In this document: positions 45,005 through 56,290 of the stretch, one piece after another
Layout: every line of letters begins with the position of its first letter
How positions within the stretch are numbered: the first letter of the stretch is position 1
Assembly: GCF_004379255.2 (NCBI RefSeq)
Contig: NC_056040.1
Coordinates: 27,122,852 to 27,186,851, forward strand
Length of the DNA stretch: 64,000 nucleotides
Direction: 5' to 3'
From: Salvia splendens
Lineage: Eukaryota; Streptophyta; Magnoliopsida; Lamiales; Lamiaceae
Notes under the pieces: model-generated
Told to the model about the DNA's origin: nothing
Database searches by the model: none
Seen by the model: the letters and a program-made list of their open reading frames with translations, nothing else
Made by a program: the position numbers and the translations under genes

Positions 45005-45615
45005 CATTGCATATCAATATCCAGAATACCAAATGTCAACAACTCGTATTAAATGTCAATAACTAAAAAATAACACTTATAATTCACATATCAATATCGA
45101 GAATATCAATGTCAACAACTCGTATTAAAATGTCAACAACTAAAAAATAATACTTATAATTCGCATTTCAATATCGAGAATATCAAATGTCAAGAACTCG
45201 TATTAAAATGTCAACAACAAAAAAAATAACACTTATAATTCACATATCAATACCGAGAATATCAAATGTCAACAACTCGTATTAAAATGTCAACAACTGA
45301 AAAATAACACTTATAATTCACATAACAATACCGAGAATATCAAATGTCAACAGCTCGTATTAAAATGTCAACAACTAAAAAATAACACTTATAATTCACA
45401 TATCAATACCGAGAATATCAAATGTCAAAAACTCGTATTAAAATGTCAACAACAAAAAAAACACTTATAATTCACAAATCAATAGCGAGAATATCAAATG
45501 TCAACAGCTCGTATTAAAATGTCAACAACTAAAAAACAATACTTGTAATTCACATATCAATAGCGAGAATATCAAATGTCAACAACTCGTATTAAAATGT
45601 CAATAACTAAAAAAT
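45005..45615. repeat. 78-bp tandem repeat with TGTCAACA motif
   Basis: About eight units of roughly 78 bases. Each contains GAGAATATCAAATGTCAAC, AACTCGTATTAAAATGTC and a stretch AAAATAACACTTATAATTC. Units are highly similar. No coding content. Confidence 0.88.
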
Positions 45616-45789
45616 AACACATCAAACGCATCTCTCAAATCCCCATCCCTTCCATCCGCTGCCGCGATGTCTCCGTCACCGCCACCATCCACATCTAAAA
45701 TCAATTTCAACTGGAGATCGACGGAGTTCATGAATGAATCGGTAAAATCGGGGAATGCTAACCTGAAAATTGGAAGAGAAATATTAACG

Positions 45790-46100
45790 TCAGACTCCGC
45801 GCTCACCACGAATCGCTCCATCTCGTCGCCGACATACACCGGCAGGTAACCCTCCGGAACGCCGCCGGAGGAGGAGCGCTTCCGCAGCGACTCCGATCTG
45901 AGCAGCCACTACTATGACGAGTCGCCTACTTTGGATAATCTTCTCATGAGCTTCCTCGGTAGACGGTGGCGGAAACGCCTTCCATTGGCTAATTGGTTGA
46001 AGATTTGGTGCATGCGTTGCTTTAATGGAGGAAATTTGGGAATGGAATTGGAGGAAAATTGGGAATGGAATTGGAATGCTGGAAACCACGCGTGTTTCAT
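45790..46100 (-). pseudogene. SAUR-like gene fragment, M1 copy
   Basis: The minus strand gives KLMRRLSKVGDSS, two stops, WLLRSESLRKRSSSGG, and VPEGYLPVYVGDEMERFVVS. The VPEGxLPVYVGDExERFVV box is the core of SAUR (small auxin-up RNA) proteins, regulators of PP2C-D phosphatases in auxin-driven growth. The second half of the SAUR domain is missing and is replaced after VVSAES by unrelated sequence (LPIFRLAFPDFTDSFMN). The paralogous fragment at 58640-58925 lies at the same place next to the right end of M2. Confidence 0.78.
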
Positions 46101-46259
46101 TTGTTTCTAACTTAAATTACCATTATACCCTTTCATAATAAATTAATTTAAAAATATTTTTTGTGTGGCAAAATCTGGACCACTCATTTAATAAAAATGA
46201 GTGGCTGAGATTGCATCCCATTTCTCAATTATCTTAAAAAATCTCAATTGATCATGGAC

Positions 46260-46278
46260 ATATATATATATATATATA
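46260..46278. repeat. (TA)n tract between M1 and MITE-a
   Basis: An uninterrupted TA tract between two element ends. The same kind of spacer recurs at 46920-46934, 48268-48285, 48536-48555, 52490-52509, 59085-59138, 60239-60248 and 62235-62251. Confidence 0.9.
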
Positions 46279-46641
46279 GGGGGCACTATGGTGCCACCAT
46301 AGATAGGGTAACACCATACCACCAATATAGTCCGTTTGATCTCATTTATGGACGCCTAAGATTAAATTTTGTGAACAGAACACGGATTGCAGTCCAATGT
46401 ATTAGATATTGCTGGCGTGGTAAACTGCAATATTGTTGTGGTAATACTACAATATTCAATGAATAACACTTCAATCTGGTACTGTAAAATTAGAGATTTC
46501 CTATTTTACCCCTCCGCGTTTTTAATTGATTCAGCAAATACTGCCACATGGCAGCTGGATAAGCACACGATTTTCAGATCCAATGGCCTAAAATGGTGGT
46601 ATGGTGTCACTATAAAGAGTGTTGTCATTTTAATACATCCC
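46279..46641. mobile_element. MITE-a, MULE-like (about 363 bp)
   Basis: Left part TAACACCATACCACCA and right part TGGTGGTATGGTGTCACTATA are inverted complements that lie near the two ends. The element begins right after (TA)n and ends CATCCC before TATATAT. Internal frames are short and unremarkable. No transposase is present. Confidence 0.6.
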
Positions 46642-46648
46642 TATATAT

Positions 46649-46919
46649 GAATGTAACCAAATGTAAACTCTAAAGACTGTACAAACTCCAAACTATGATC
46701 TGGACTGTTAAAAAATGTCAACATATTACAAAATACTAGCAACAGAAAATATCAACACAGTGTCAATGGTTGATACAGTGTTGATATTGTGTTGACATTG
46801 TGTTGGTATCAAAATCTTAAAATTTTATAATGTGTTGACATTATGTTGAAGTTGTGTTGACACTATGTTGAAAAGTTTAGAGTTTGTAGAATACATGAGT
46901 ATGCATTTTATCACTGCCC
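46649..46919. mobile_element. MITE-b, MULE-like (about 271 bp)
   Basis: Lies between short TA tracts. Near its ends ACAAACTCCAAACT (left) and AGTTTAGAGTTTGT (right) are inverted. The interior holds several TGTTGACA / TGTCAACA motifs, the same motif as in M1 and M2. Confidence 0.55.
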
Positions 46920-46934
46920 TATATATATATATAT

Positions 46935-48267
46935 GGTCCCCTTATATGCATAACACCTCCTTAGTGTAGAACTAGAGACCAAATATTAGTCATTGGATCT
47001 AATTTTTTATGGATGAGATGAGATATTGTACAAATAATTTCCGTCATTCATCCTAAGAGCAATTTACTTCATACCTGGGACTATTTAGTCATAATACATT
47101 ATAAGTTATTTTCATTTCTCGGGTGAAGTTATTTGATTATAAGATGAAGCAATGTAATTATAAGATGGAGAAATTATATCATAAGATGAAGCTATTTATT
47201 TTGGACTGTTCAAATTTTGGCTCATGTTAACCGAAATGTTTCCATTTCTCGTGTGAAGTTATTTCATTATAAGATGAAGTACAATGATTATAAGATGAAG
47301 TGATTGAACGACGGTAGTGTAGCAGCGGCGGTGGTTACACACTACATCAGGGCCGAGTTGCAGGTGAAATTCAACCCGAGACTGACCTCGAGTCAGTGCC
47401 TGAACAACAACGCTGTACCGCGAGTAGGGAGAGCCGAGGCGCGGCGTTAGGAGCCGAGTTATGGCGGTTACCGAAACTGGATGTCACGAATCAAGGGTGG
47501 CTATAAGTTGCTGAGAGGGGAGATTGATGAAGAGGATTTTTCGGATGGCTAGGGTTCGAAATTGAAGATGGGGATGAGAGTGAACGAATTTGAGCAAGAG
47601 CAGATGGTGGGAAAGAGAGAGAGAGAGAGGCCAGACGTGAGTGAGAGGGGGGATGACGGGTGGCGTGCCACCACTCGTCGGCGAAGGCAGAGGCATTGGA
47701 GACAGATGCAGTGAGCGAGATGTAGAAGATGGGGGAGGGAGGTTTTAACCGAAATGTTTCCATTTCTCGGGTGAAGTTATTTCATTATAAGATGAAGTAC
47801 AGTTATTATAAGATGAAGTGATTGAACGACGACAGTGTAGCAGCGGCAGCAATGGCACACTACATTGGTTCATTTTGAGCGAGAGCAGATAGTGAGTGTG
47901 TGTGTGTGTGTGAGTGAGAGAGAGAGAGAGAGGCCAGACGTGAGTGAGAGGGGGGATGACCGGTGGCCTGCCGCCACTCGCCGGCGAAGGCAGAGGCACG
48001 AAAGAGAGGGGCAATGAGCGAGAGGTAGGAAATGGAGGAGGGAGGTAGAACAATTTTTAGGGTGAATCACGTATAGAAATAACCAATGTTGTATGTTGAT
48101 TTCCATTAATACCCTTAAGCAATTATTTTGTGAATAAAATAATGAAATTATGGTAAATTATATTTGACCACAAGATTATATCATTCAAGATCAGATTATA
48201 AAAATAGGTGTACAGGATTTGTTCTCTAGTTCGGCATTTAAAATTGGTTCGACATTAAATACAATCC
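46935..48267. mobile_element. MULE-like non-autonomous element Mc (about 1.3 kb)
   Basis: Sits between (TA)n tracts. The left end has GAACTAGAGACCAAAT and the right end TTTGTTCTCTAGTTC, inverted to each other and shared with MITE-e and Mf. The interior contains a direct duplication: AACCGAAATGTTTCCATTTC at 47228 and 47748, and AGAGGCCAGACGTGAGTGAG at 47628 and 47931. GA- and GT-rich runs lie at 47610-47635 and 47890-47930. The hydrophobic frames opposite to these runs are composition artefacts. Confidence 0.62.
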
Positions 48268-48285
48268 TATATATATATATATATA

Positions 48286-48535
48286 GGTGTGTGATCAAAT
48301 ACTAACTTTTTAAGGTAATAACTAATAACTAAATATCAATTTTGTATGTTAAAAATATCAACACAAAGACATAAATTTACCAATCTTTCTTGTGTTGATA
48401 AATTATGTCTTTGTATTGATATTTAAATTTACATGTTGTATTGATATAATTATGTCGTTGTGTTGATAATTTTAATACACGGAATTGAAAGTTATTAGTT
48501 ATTACTGTAAATTAGTTAGCACACTGACGCAACCC
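48286..48535. mobile_element. MITE-d (250 bp) between TA tracts
   Basis: Left GGTAATAACTAATAACT and right AGTTATTAGTTATTACTG are inverted. Bounded by (TA)n on both sides. The interior has TTGATA repeats only. Confidence 0.65.
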
Positions 48536-48850
48536 TATATATATATATATATATAGGGGCGTGATATACTACAAACTTCTTTAGTGTACAAACTACAAAC
48601 TTAAATCTCAGCCACTATTTATAATTAATCTATGGTCTTAATATATGGTATCTTCAAATGTCAACGTTTCCTATAAATCAGTCAGCAGAGGGTAATTTAG
48701 GGTCAAAAGAAATAAGCTGATATCATTAATTTTGTTGAGATTATGAAATCCCGTTAATTCCGTCGTTTCAACGCTCACTACTATTAACGTCTCCTCTCTT
48801 TCTTTCCCCCAATTCCACCATTTCAACTCTTCTCTGAATTGGACCGAATC

Positions 48851-48949
48851 ATGTGTGGCGGCGTAATCAATTCATCGCCGGTGTTGAAGCGAGCTCTCAG
48901 CCCCGGCGACATGAGTTCTGTTCGACGACGTGCTGAGTCAACCAAAGGT
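48851..48949 (+). CDS. Possible first exon of the M3 plus-strand gene
   Basis: An ATG at 48851 opens MCGGVINSSPVLKRALSPGD and continues as MSSVRRRAESTK to a possible donor GTGAGT. The preceding 70 bases look like a pyrimidine-rich leader. It could be the start of the Ulp1-type gene or a captured piece. No family is recognised. Confidence 0.35.
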
Positions 48950-49689
48950 GAGTTATCCGTCGAGAACCCTAGATTAAAACCGTGATGACATTTTTTATTC
49001 CCGTGATTTTGTTGATAAAGTAGTCTGTTGAGTCAGTCGAAGGTCAAAAATCCAGCGGAAAAACCATAGTTCAAAACCGTGGTGACATTTTTTTAATTCT
49101 GCAATTTTCAGTCCTCTACTATTAGACCTGTAATTCTGTTTTATTTTGGTGCAATTAACTACTTTTCCCCCTTTTAATTGACATTTAGAGTTGATTTAAG
49201 TGCGTTCTATTGAGAAACCATAAAGCCCACACGGATTTTCACTTTATAGTTCGTTTTTATGTTTGTTTTGTTGAGAATTCCACACGAATCACCTAGCCCA
49301 CCCCCGCCCTGTTATCTTTTCTTTTGTTCTGGGGTTGAAATTGAAATCCCATTGTTGTGAAATTTTTTCTTAATTTTTTTGAAATTTTAGGATGGATAGG
49401 GTTGAAACACGGTGTTGACATTGAAATACTATGTAAAATATAATATTAGATGGCGTTGACATTGAAATAATATGAATTAAGTCTTTTATTTGGTGCTGTA
49501 AATTTGTGTAGAAATGGGTGGATGCATTTTTGTAGTCATTCTACATTTGTGTTCATTGATGAGAATGAGGAGTTGTTGATATCGTTGCATTCCCTTTGTC
49601 ACTGTTGTTTACGCTGACATTACAACTTGCCAATGGATCAGGGCTGGCTGACATGAAAGAGCTTACGTTAACCCTTGCCTTTTTTTGCA

Positions 49690-50118
49690 GAGGAATTTTC
49701 TCGGTTTTTATCTCAAGTCGAAGGGATTGAACGCAATGTGTGAAGTAATAATGAACGAGCAAAGAACCCGACTGCTGGACTTGCCCTGGAAGACAACCCA
49801 GGCCACTAATGACTCGGCAGTATTCCTGATGAGACACATGTAGTCCTACAAGGGTGACCCTGACAATTTAAAGGCTATTGGTCTTCAAGGTGCTAGTGTG
49901 AGGATTCTGCAGATTTTGAGGGGGAGGTATTGCAAGAACATGCTCCTTGCACCATTCAACATTGCCAAAGAAAGGTTCTTGTCCTACCTGAGTCATTACA
50001 TCAACGTGACGCCTACTTTCAGAACAGATTATGCGCGGCAAGTGAATGGATGTTGAACAAGGCTCCCAGCAATGAGCAATGCAATCAGCCTGCCAGGAAG
50101 AGAAGCAAGATGAAATGA
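49690..50118 (+). pseudogene. Ulp1-like cysteine protease C-terminus, M3 copy
   Basis: After a possible acceptor TTTTTGCAG (about 49690) the frame reads FYLKSKGLNAMCEVIMNEQR, then LPWKTTQATNDSAVFLMRHM. In Ulp1/SENP-type (C48) proteases the block is DCGVFLMRHM, with the nucleophile Cys. Here it is DSAV, so the active-site Cys is lost. A stop follows RHM. ILRGRYCKNMLLAPFN is close to ILRGRYCYTMISSIYN of the M2 copy. The catalytic His region is not visible. Such Ulp1-like ORFs are known in plant MULEs of the Kaonashi type. Confidence 0.68.
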
Positions 50119-50920
50119 GTTGATTTGAAGTTGATGATCTTTTTTTTTCAAATGTTAATGGTAGTTTTTGGATATTGATATTGAGAACTTTTGGCTTGAT
50201 AACCTGTCGTTCTGTTAAATGAATTACCAACATTAGGAATTTGTTTCAACTGAGTCAACTTGGTATCGGTATTCTCTCCAATTTGATTCATTCAATGTAC
50301 TTCATTTTGAACAGGTTTCATTATGACATGGTGTTGATATTGCTATAAACATTGAGTAACCTTGTTGACATTTGTTACTGTTGTTGCTATAATTGGTCTA
50401 CATATTGACATTCTGTGTTGAGGGTTTGATTATAGGAAAAAATCCCAGTTGAGAAAAAATTTAGAGAAACAACATATTACAATAATATATTGACATTATT
50501 GCCATTTATTAACCTTGTTGACATTTGATGTTGTTGTTGATATTGCTTAACTTGGTCCCACATATTGACATTATGTGGAGGGTTTGATTATAGGAAAAAA
50601 ACCTTGTTGACTTTCATTCCGGGGAAACAACATAATTAAATAATATATTGACATTGGTTGTTTACAAAAATTATGAAAAAAATGACATTGCATAAGTTGT
50701 TGATATTGTAGAATTTTTTATAACTTTTCTTCTACATTCTATCGCAACATACTTTTAATTCCTAATATCATATGAGCAGTAAGACATAAAACTGGAAAAA
50801 CACTACCAAGTGCAACATTTAAGTAGAAGAGAACGTAAATGGGAAAAACACTACCAAGTGCAACATAACTCTTTCACTTTAAGATGTTCTTTAAAACAGT
50901 ATGGAAACTAAGCAAAAATT

Positions 50921-51331
50921 CTACATTTTGGATTTTCCTTTCTCCCTGCCACAATTCCTTGCATCGTGATGGCCCATTTCTCGACACTTTGCACATCGCC
51001 TCTTAGGTTTATTCTGTAGTATGATAGCCTTCTCAGTTGCTGATGCAATTCTCTTTCCAGAACTGCTGCCAGATCCCTTTGTACTCACTACATTGGGAGG
51101 GTGCACGTTAACAACACTCGGTCGAGATGCCCCGTACAGATTCTCAATCCTCTGTGCTTTATCCATGGAAGACACTGAAGGTACTGTATCCCTAAATCTT
51201 CGAGTATCAAACCGGCAGTCTTTGGCATATGCTTCATAAAAGGAAATTCCATCCTCTAATGTTTCAAACACCTGACCAACGTACGGTTTCAGCTCGGGTC
51301 TGCAATCTGGAATAACTGCAGCTGTACACAC
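50921..51331 (-). pseudogene. FAR1/FRS-like protein with internal deletion, M3 copy
   Basis: A 136-residue open frame fuses two ends of a FAR1-related protein. The start holds LKPYVGQVFETLEDGISFYE and AKDCRFDTRRF, the opening of the FAR1 DNA-binding domain. The end holds CAKCREMGHHDARNC, the C-terminal CCHC knuckle of FRS and MULE transposases. Everything between (rest of FAR1, MULE transposase, SWIM finger) is missing. The joint lies around DTVPSVSSMDKAQRIENLYG. It is open, but it cannot be a transposase. It faces the Ulp1 remnant, 0.8 kb apart. Confidence 0.72.
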
Positions 51332-51870
51332 AATAGAGAATCGTCATCGAAGAATGTCATCACGGAATGTCAATGGCCAAATTGGCAGAATATCATCGCA
51401 CACTATATCAGATAAAACACATTGCTGACAGATTATGTATACACCACCAGAACAAGCATAAAAAATTAGATAATCTTGCACAAAATCTACATTTCGAAAA
51501 CAGATTCATCAACCATTTCGGAATATAACCTAATGCCTTTGCATAATCTACTCTACGTACTATGTCTTCTTCAGTCAAGCACAACAACTTCTACACTATA
51601 TATTCAACAATTTTTCACCAAAACAATGACAGAAAATTCATCACAGGGATATCAACCATTTCGAAATCTAACTGCAGATGTACACACGATAGAGAATCAT
51701 CATCCAAGAATGTCATCACGGAATGTCAGCGGCCAAATTGGCAGAATATCATCGCAAACTATATCAGATAAATCACATTACTGGTAGAATATGCATGGAG
51801 CATCAGAACAAGCATAAAAAATTAGATAATCTTGAACAAAAACTACATTTCGAAAACAGATTCATCAACC
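51331..51870. repeat. Direct duplication of about 360 bases in M3
   Basis: AATGTCATCACGGAATGTCA and CAAATTGGCAGAATATCATC occur at 51351-51395 and again at 51711-51755. GAACAAGCATAAAAAATTAG is repeated at 51451 and 51806. The remaining sequence is AT-rich and noncoding. Confidence 0.8.
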
Positions 51871-52696
51871 ATTTCGAAAATATAAACTACTACTCAACCT
51901 CATCCATCAACGAGCGTAAAAACATAGAATGTAATCGCCATTGGTTTCAACATTATGTTACAAATATTATTCAAATTAGCAAGAAAAATACCTTGAGCTT
52001 CGTAAGCCATTTCTATTTCAACACAAACGTGGACGTTGACCTTATGCCGGAGAAGAACCCTGAAAAAGAACGCCGGAGAAGATTTGGGATATGAATTTCA
52101 ACAGGAGATCAAAGTTTATATTGCAATGTTGAATAATTAAGATATGTTATATTTTATGGTTGAATGAGTAATGTAATCTCTTTCCAAAAAATGATAATAA
52201 TGGTAGTTTGGGAGAATGGAGATAAATTAAGGCGTCACCATTTACTAATCACGCCTAGGAACGGTTACAAACAATTCTAGTTATGATTATACCAGATTGG
52301 AGTGAAATGAGGATCTATGTAACTGCTGGCAAAAAATGATTTCCATATACACCCCCCGCTGACATAAATTGTACTGCCCGGTGACATCGAATTTGTAACC
52401 TCCTAACAGTCGTAGATTAGTTACAAAGATGGTGTGTGATTACAGTTTGTAGTTTGCATTATAGATGGGAGTTTATATTTGATCACACCTATATATATAT
52501 ATATATATAGGGTCCTGTTAGGTTGAGATTATTTACCTAAATTGAGAAATGAGATGCAATATCAGCCACTAATCCACAAGATTAACTAAATGCCAACAAG
52601 TATCACATTATGTCAACACGGGGGTATAAGTGTCATTTCGTGTTTTAATGGGGTAGAAGAACTGCAGCCCCAAAATCAGTTTCCAAAACCATGACT

Positions 52697-52827
52697 GATC
52701 CTTGGAACTTGTGGAGCGGGTCGTCGGGGAAGAATATCTCGGAGAGGCGGAGGCGGAGCTTCTGAGAGGTGGTTTTGGGCGGCGGCGGGCAGACACTGTG
52801 AACCTCCAGCGGCGGAAATGGCGGCAT
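52697..52827 (-). pseudogene. Sulfate transporter (SULTR3-like) first-exon fragment
   Basis: From the ATG at 52827: MPPFPPLEVHSVCPPPP, KTTSQKLRLRLSEIFFPDDP and LHKFQG. The FFPDDPL-xF block is the hallmark of the cytosolic N-terminus of plant sulfate transporters, and the QKL-xRLSEIFFPDDP form is that of group 3. The frame then leaves the family. No transmembrane helices follow. It is a captured first exon. Confidence 0.7.
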
Positions 52828-53442
52828 TGTTACCCTTCCTAGCCGGCTGAGTCTCCGGCTGCCCGCTCCCCGCCGCTTCGCTTCTTTCACTCTTTTCTCC
52901 GTCGAGAATGCCACATTCAATTTCTCAGTCTCACCGTCCGCGTCGTACTCTTTATCTCTTTCTCTCTACCTGAATTTGATATAATTGGGGAAGATCTACT
53001 CAGCTTATGATTAATTCATTTCATATTGATTGGAGATTGCTCGTTGCATTGTTCAGCTAAACTAATTGAACTGAGTGATGAATATCTCCACATTTTGAAA
53101 ATTTAGGGTTCTTAGCTTCAGTTGTTTAATGTGTATTTTCGTCGGTTTTACAAATTTAGGGATCTTAGCACTAATTTGGTGTTGATTTGCTGACAGCAGT
53201 TTCTGCAACCTGGCTTTTCTGCGCTGCAATTCCAGCCCTACTAGTTAGTGGTTTTTCAGTTCCTGTAGCTATTCTGGGGAAACTCTGATTCAAGTCAATG
53301 TTAATGAAGAACTCAATTTCAAGGATAATGCAATTATGAAATTATATTGATTTTTAGGCAATGGTTGTAAAATGCAATGATTTTGTTTCTTTGATTGGAT
53401 GTGGTGACATGCTATCCTATCCACTGTTTTTCTCCATTGAAT

Positions 53443-53580
53443 GCCTTCAAGAGAGTTGCGGAATCACTGGAGAAGCTAATGGATGCCACGAGGGAAGAGC
53501 TGTCGGACACCATGGCTGTCGTTCGATTATATGGGATGGAGATCAGCGACTTGACAATGGAGCTCAGTGACAATGGTTCC
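53443..53580 (+). pseudogene. Captured DUF948-like exon, M2 copy
   Basis: AFKRVAESLEKLMDATREEL and DTMAVVRLYGMEISDLTMEL match the M1 copy at 44941-44805 but lie on the opposite strand. The intron-like flank upstream (TTGTTTCTTTGATTGGATG) is shared, so genomic DNA rather than cDNA was captured. The acceptor AG of the M1 copy is AT here, so splicing at this site is lost. A stop follows MELSDNGSG. Confidence 0.52.
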
Positions 53581-54274
53581 GGTTGAAGCACCGATTGTAG
53601 CTGAATCGGTTGAAGCGCCGATCGAAGAGAATCGGCGTTCCACATCAGCGGTGGTTCCGACTTCTTCAGCAATGGTTCCGACTTCTTCAGGTTCAACAAT
53701 TGATTCAAATTTTAAGTATATTGCTTCGATTTTAGTGTATTAAAACAAATCTGGATTTGTTCTCTTATGAATTCAATTTCTACTGAATTTTTTTGTTGAT
53801 TAGCCATGGTAGAATCGCAATTGGAAGCATCACCTTACAGTTAAGGATTTGTTTAAATTTTTAAGATTATTGACATTTCATACAATAGCTATTGACATAG
53901 CTATAATAACAGTATATGCTTGTTTGAATAGTTGTTAGGATGACTGTAGGTTGAATCAGAAAGAGTTATTGATATAGATTTATTGTGTTTCATTTCATAC
54001 AATAGCTATTGACATAGCTATTAAACAGAGTATATGATTTGTTTGACATGGCTATTGACATAGCTATAATTGGGATGCTTCGACAGCAAAGAAGAATTTC
54101 ATTTCTCAGATAGATAATGAGATTCAAAGAAGACCAGATTTCAACTGGAGAAAAATTGATTTGGTAATAAGATCTCACAATGACATTTACGTAAGAATAT
54201 GAACATGTGTTCTTTGGATATAATTTTATCTTTAATGACATTTACGTAAGAATATGAACAAGTCTTCTTCCCAG

Positions 54275-54869
54275 TTTGTGCAAATTTCCATTACTATCTT
54301 GTAGTATATTGGATGAAGAAAAACACCATTGAGATAATAGATAACAACAAGCCACATAAACATATGGATCCGTTCGAGAAGTATGACATTGATATTGGTT
54401 TAATGGTATGATTTTATCTATGTTATTGACATATTCTCTACATTTGGTTGACATAATTTCTACATCATGTTAAAATGCTTTGTTTGTTTAGTTTGATTTA
54501 GTTATTTATATATTTTGCAGAAAGATATGTTTGAAGCATACTTCATAGAGAAGAAAATGTTAGATATTTCAGAAAATATAAACAAGTCTTCAATCAACTT
54601 TCTGCCTTTAGAGTGGGCCACAAGCACGAACAAAGAAGGACTGTGGTGTCTATTTGATGAGGCACATGGAGACCTATGTTGGCAAAAAGGGCAGTGAATG
54701 GGATGTTGGCTTCTCTGCGCGTAGTGTAAAGATTCCCCACATACTCAGGGGAAGGTATTGCTACACGATGATTTCATCAATTTACAATAACCAGAGGTCG
54801 CCGATGTTACATGATTGGATAGAAGCAAACATGGACAAATTGCTTGAGCTAAACAACAAGTACACGTAG
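54275..54869 (+). pseudogene. Ulp1-like (C48) cysteine protease C-terminal domain, M2 copy
   Basis: Exon 54275-54405 follows the acceptor TTCTTCCCAG. It gives CANFHYYLVVYWMKKNTIEI and IDNNKPHKHMDPFEKYD; HYYLVVY holds the catalytic His (CAT at 54289) and IIDNN the likely Asp. The intron 54406-54520 has GT..TTTTGCAG. Exon 54521-54869 gives FLPLEWATSTNKE, then a +1 frame change near 54637, then DCGVYLMRHMETYVGKKG with the nucleophile Cys at 54642-54644. ILRGRYCYTMISSIYN ends the domain at TAG 54867. These proteases remove SUMO or similar tags. Upstream exons are not recognised. All three catalytic residues remain, but the frame is broken. Confidence 0.75.
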
Positions 54870-55004
54870 TTGTTTAGTAGTAGAAAAAAGAAGTAAACAA
54901 AAAGTGATATTAATGTTTGATGTTAACTTATTTTTTGGATGGGTTTTAAAACTGTTATTGTGGATTCAGACTTTTGAACTTAGCAGTTATATCAAATGTT
55001 AATC

Positions 55005-56280
55005 AGTTCAACAACTTGATTGAAATGTCAACAACTTATACACAAATGTCAACAGCTTGAATAAAGTGTGTACAACTCAGAAGACAAATCTTAAAATTAA
55101 AAAAACAAAATCATACAATAGAATGTCAATAGAGAGCAAAATCAAATATCAACAACTAATAAGAAAATGTCAATAATTTGTAGTATATGTTAACAACTAA
55201 AAAACACCTTTGATAGTTGTTGACATGGCTTGTATGTCTAGTTGACATGACTTATAATTGTTGTTGACATGGTTTCTATGTGCAGTTGACATGGTTGTAC
55301 GTGTAGTTGACATGGCTTGTACGTGTAGTTGACACGATATGTACCGCAGTTAACATGACATGTATGTGCCGTTGACACGATATGCACCATAGTTGACATA
55401 GTTATATTAGTTGTTGACATGGCTAGTATATATAGTTATCATAATTTTTAATTGTAATTAACCTTAAAAACAAGAATTGTAATTGTAATTACCCCTCCAG
55501 GCAGGACTGGGGTAGCCTGGACGCCCTTATCAGCGAGGAGCACAGAGGCAAGCCTGACTCCAACTTGTATTGAAATGTCAACAACTTATAACCAAATGTC
55601 GACAGCTTGCATAAAGTGTGTACAACTCAAAAAACAAATCTTAAAATTAAAAAAACAAAATCATACAAAAGAATGTCAATAGAGAGCAAAATTAAATATC
55701 AACAACTAATAAGAAAATGTCAATAACTTGTAGCATATGTTAACAACTAAAAAACAACTCTGATTGTTGTTGGCATGGCTTGTACATGTAGATGACATGG
55801 CTTGTAACACAGTTGACATGGCCTGTATGTGTAGTTGACACGATATGTACCGTAGTTGACATGACATGTATGTGCCATTGACACGATATGCACCATAGTT
55901 GACATAGTTATATTAGTTGTTGACATGGCTAGTATATATAGTTGACATAATTTTTAATTGTAATTAACCTTAAAAACTTGAATTGTAATTGCAATTACCC
56001 CTCCAGGCAAGACTGGGGCAGCCTGGACGCCCTCATCAGCGAGGAGCACAGAGGCAAGCCTGACTCCAACTTGTATTGAAATGTCAACAACTTATACACA
56101 TATGTCAACAGCTTGAATAAAGTGTGTACAACTCAGAAAACAAATCTTAAAATTAAAAAATAAAATCATACAATAGAATGTCAATAGAGAGCAAAATCAA
56201 ATATGAACAACTAATAAGAAAATGTCAATAACTTGTAGCATATGTTAAAACTAAAAAACAACTCTGTTAGTTAAAAAAGA
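55005..56280. repeat. Tandem repeat of about 500-550 bases in M2
   Basis: About 2.5 units: AACTTGTATTGAAATGTCAA or its variant occurs at about 55010, 55563 and 56068. Each unit holds TGTCAACA motifs, a run of GTTGACATGGCTTGTA-like repeats and AAGTGTGTACAACTCA. Two units include a 65-base GC-richer block (55501-55563, 56005-56070). Confidence 0.85.
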
Positions 56281-56290
56281 ACAATTATGT

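Larger units (their letters stand above)
42530..46259 (+). mobile_element. MULE-like element M1 carrying host gene fragments (left end uncertain)
   Basis: The right end (46100-46259) is nearly the same as the right end of M2 (58911-59084), including TTTCTCAATT-A-CTTAAAAAATCTC and the run into (TA)n. On the left, homology to M2 begins at about 42583 (GGATTTGTTTAAATTTTTAAG, also at 53838). No left inverted terminus was found, so the left end is truncated or lies elsewhere. The interior holds BCAT exons, an NLR fragment, a DUF948-like exon and a SAUR fragment, with TGTCAACA arrays between them. This mixture is what Pack-MULEs look like. Confidence 0.6.
48556..52489. mobile_element. MULE-like element M3 with Ulp1 and FAR1 remnants (about 3.9 kb)
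   Basis: The left end GGGGCGTGATATACTACAAA and the complement of the right end (GGTGTGATCAAATATAAAC) match at most positions. ACAAACTACAAACT follows on both sides. Both ends touch (TA)n. Inside are a possible first exon (48851), a Ulp1-like protease remnant on the plus strand and a FAR1/FRS-like remnant on the minus strand. The same order is seen in M2. No full transposase domain remains. Confidence 0.68.

Noticed and set aside
47870..48106. Frames with runs of His-Thr and Ser-Leu
   Set aside because: They arise from GT/GA microsatellites read in antisense, inside element Mc.
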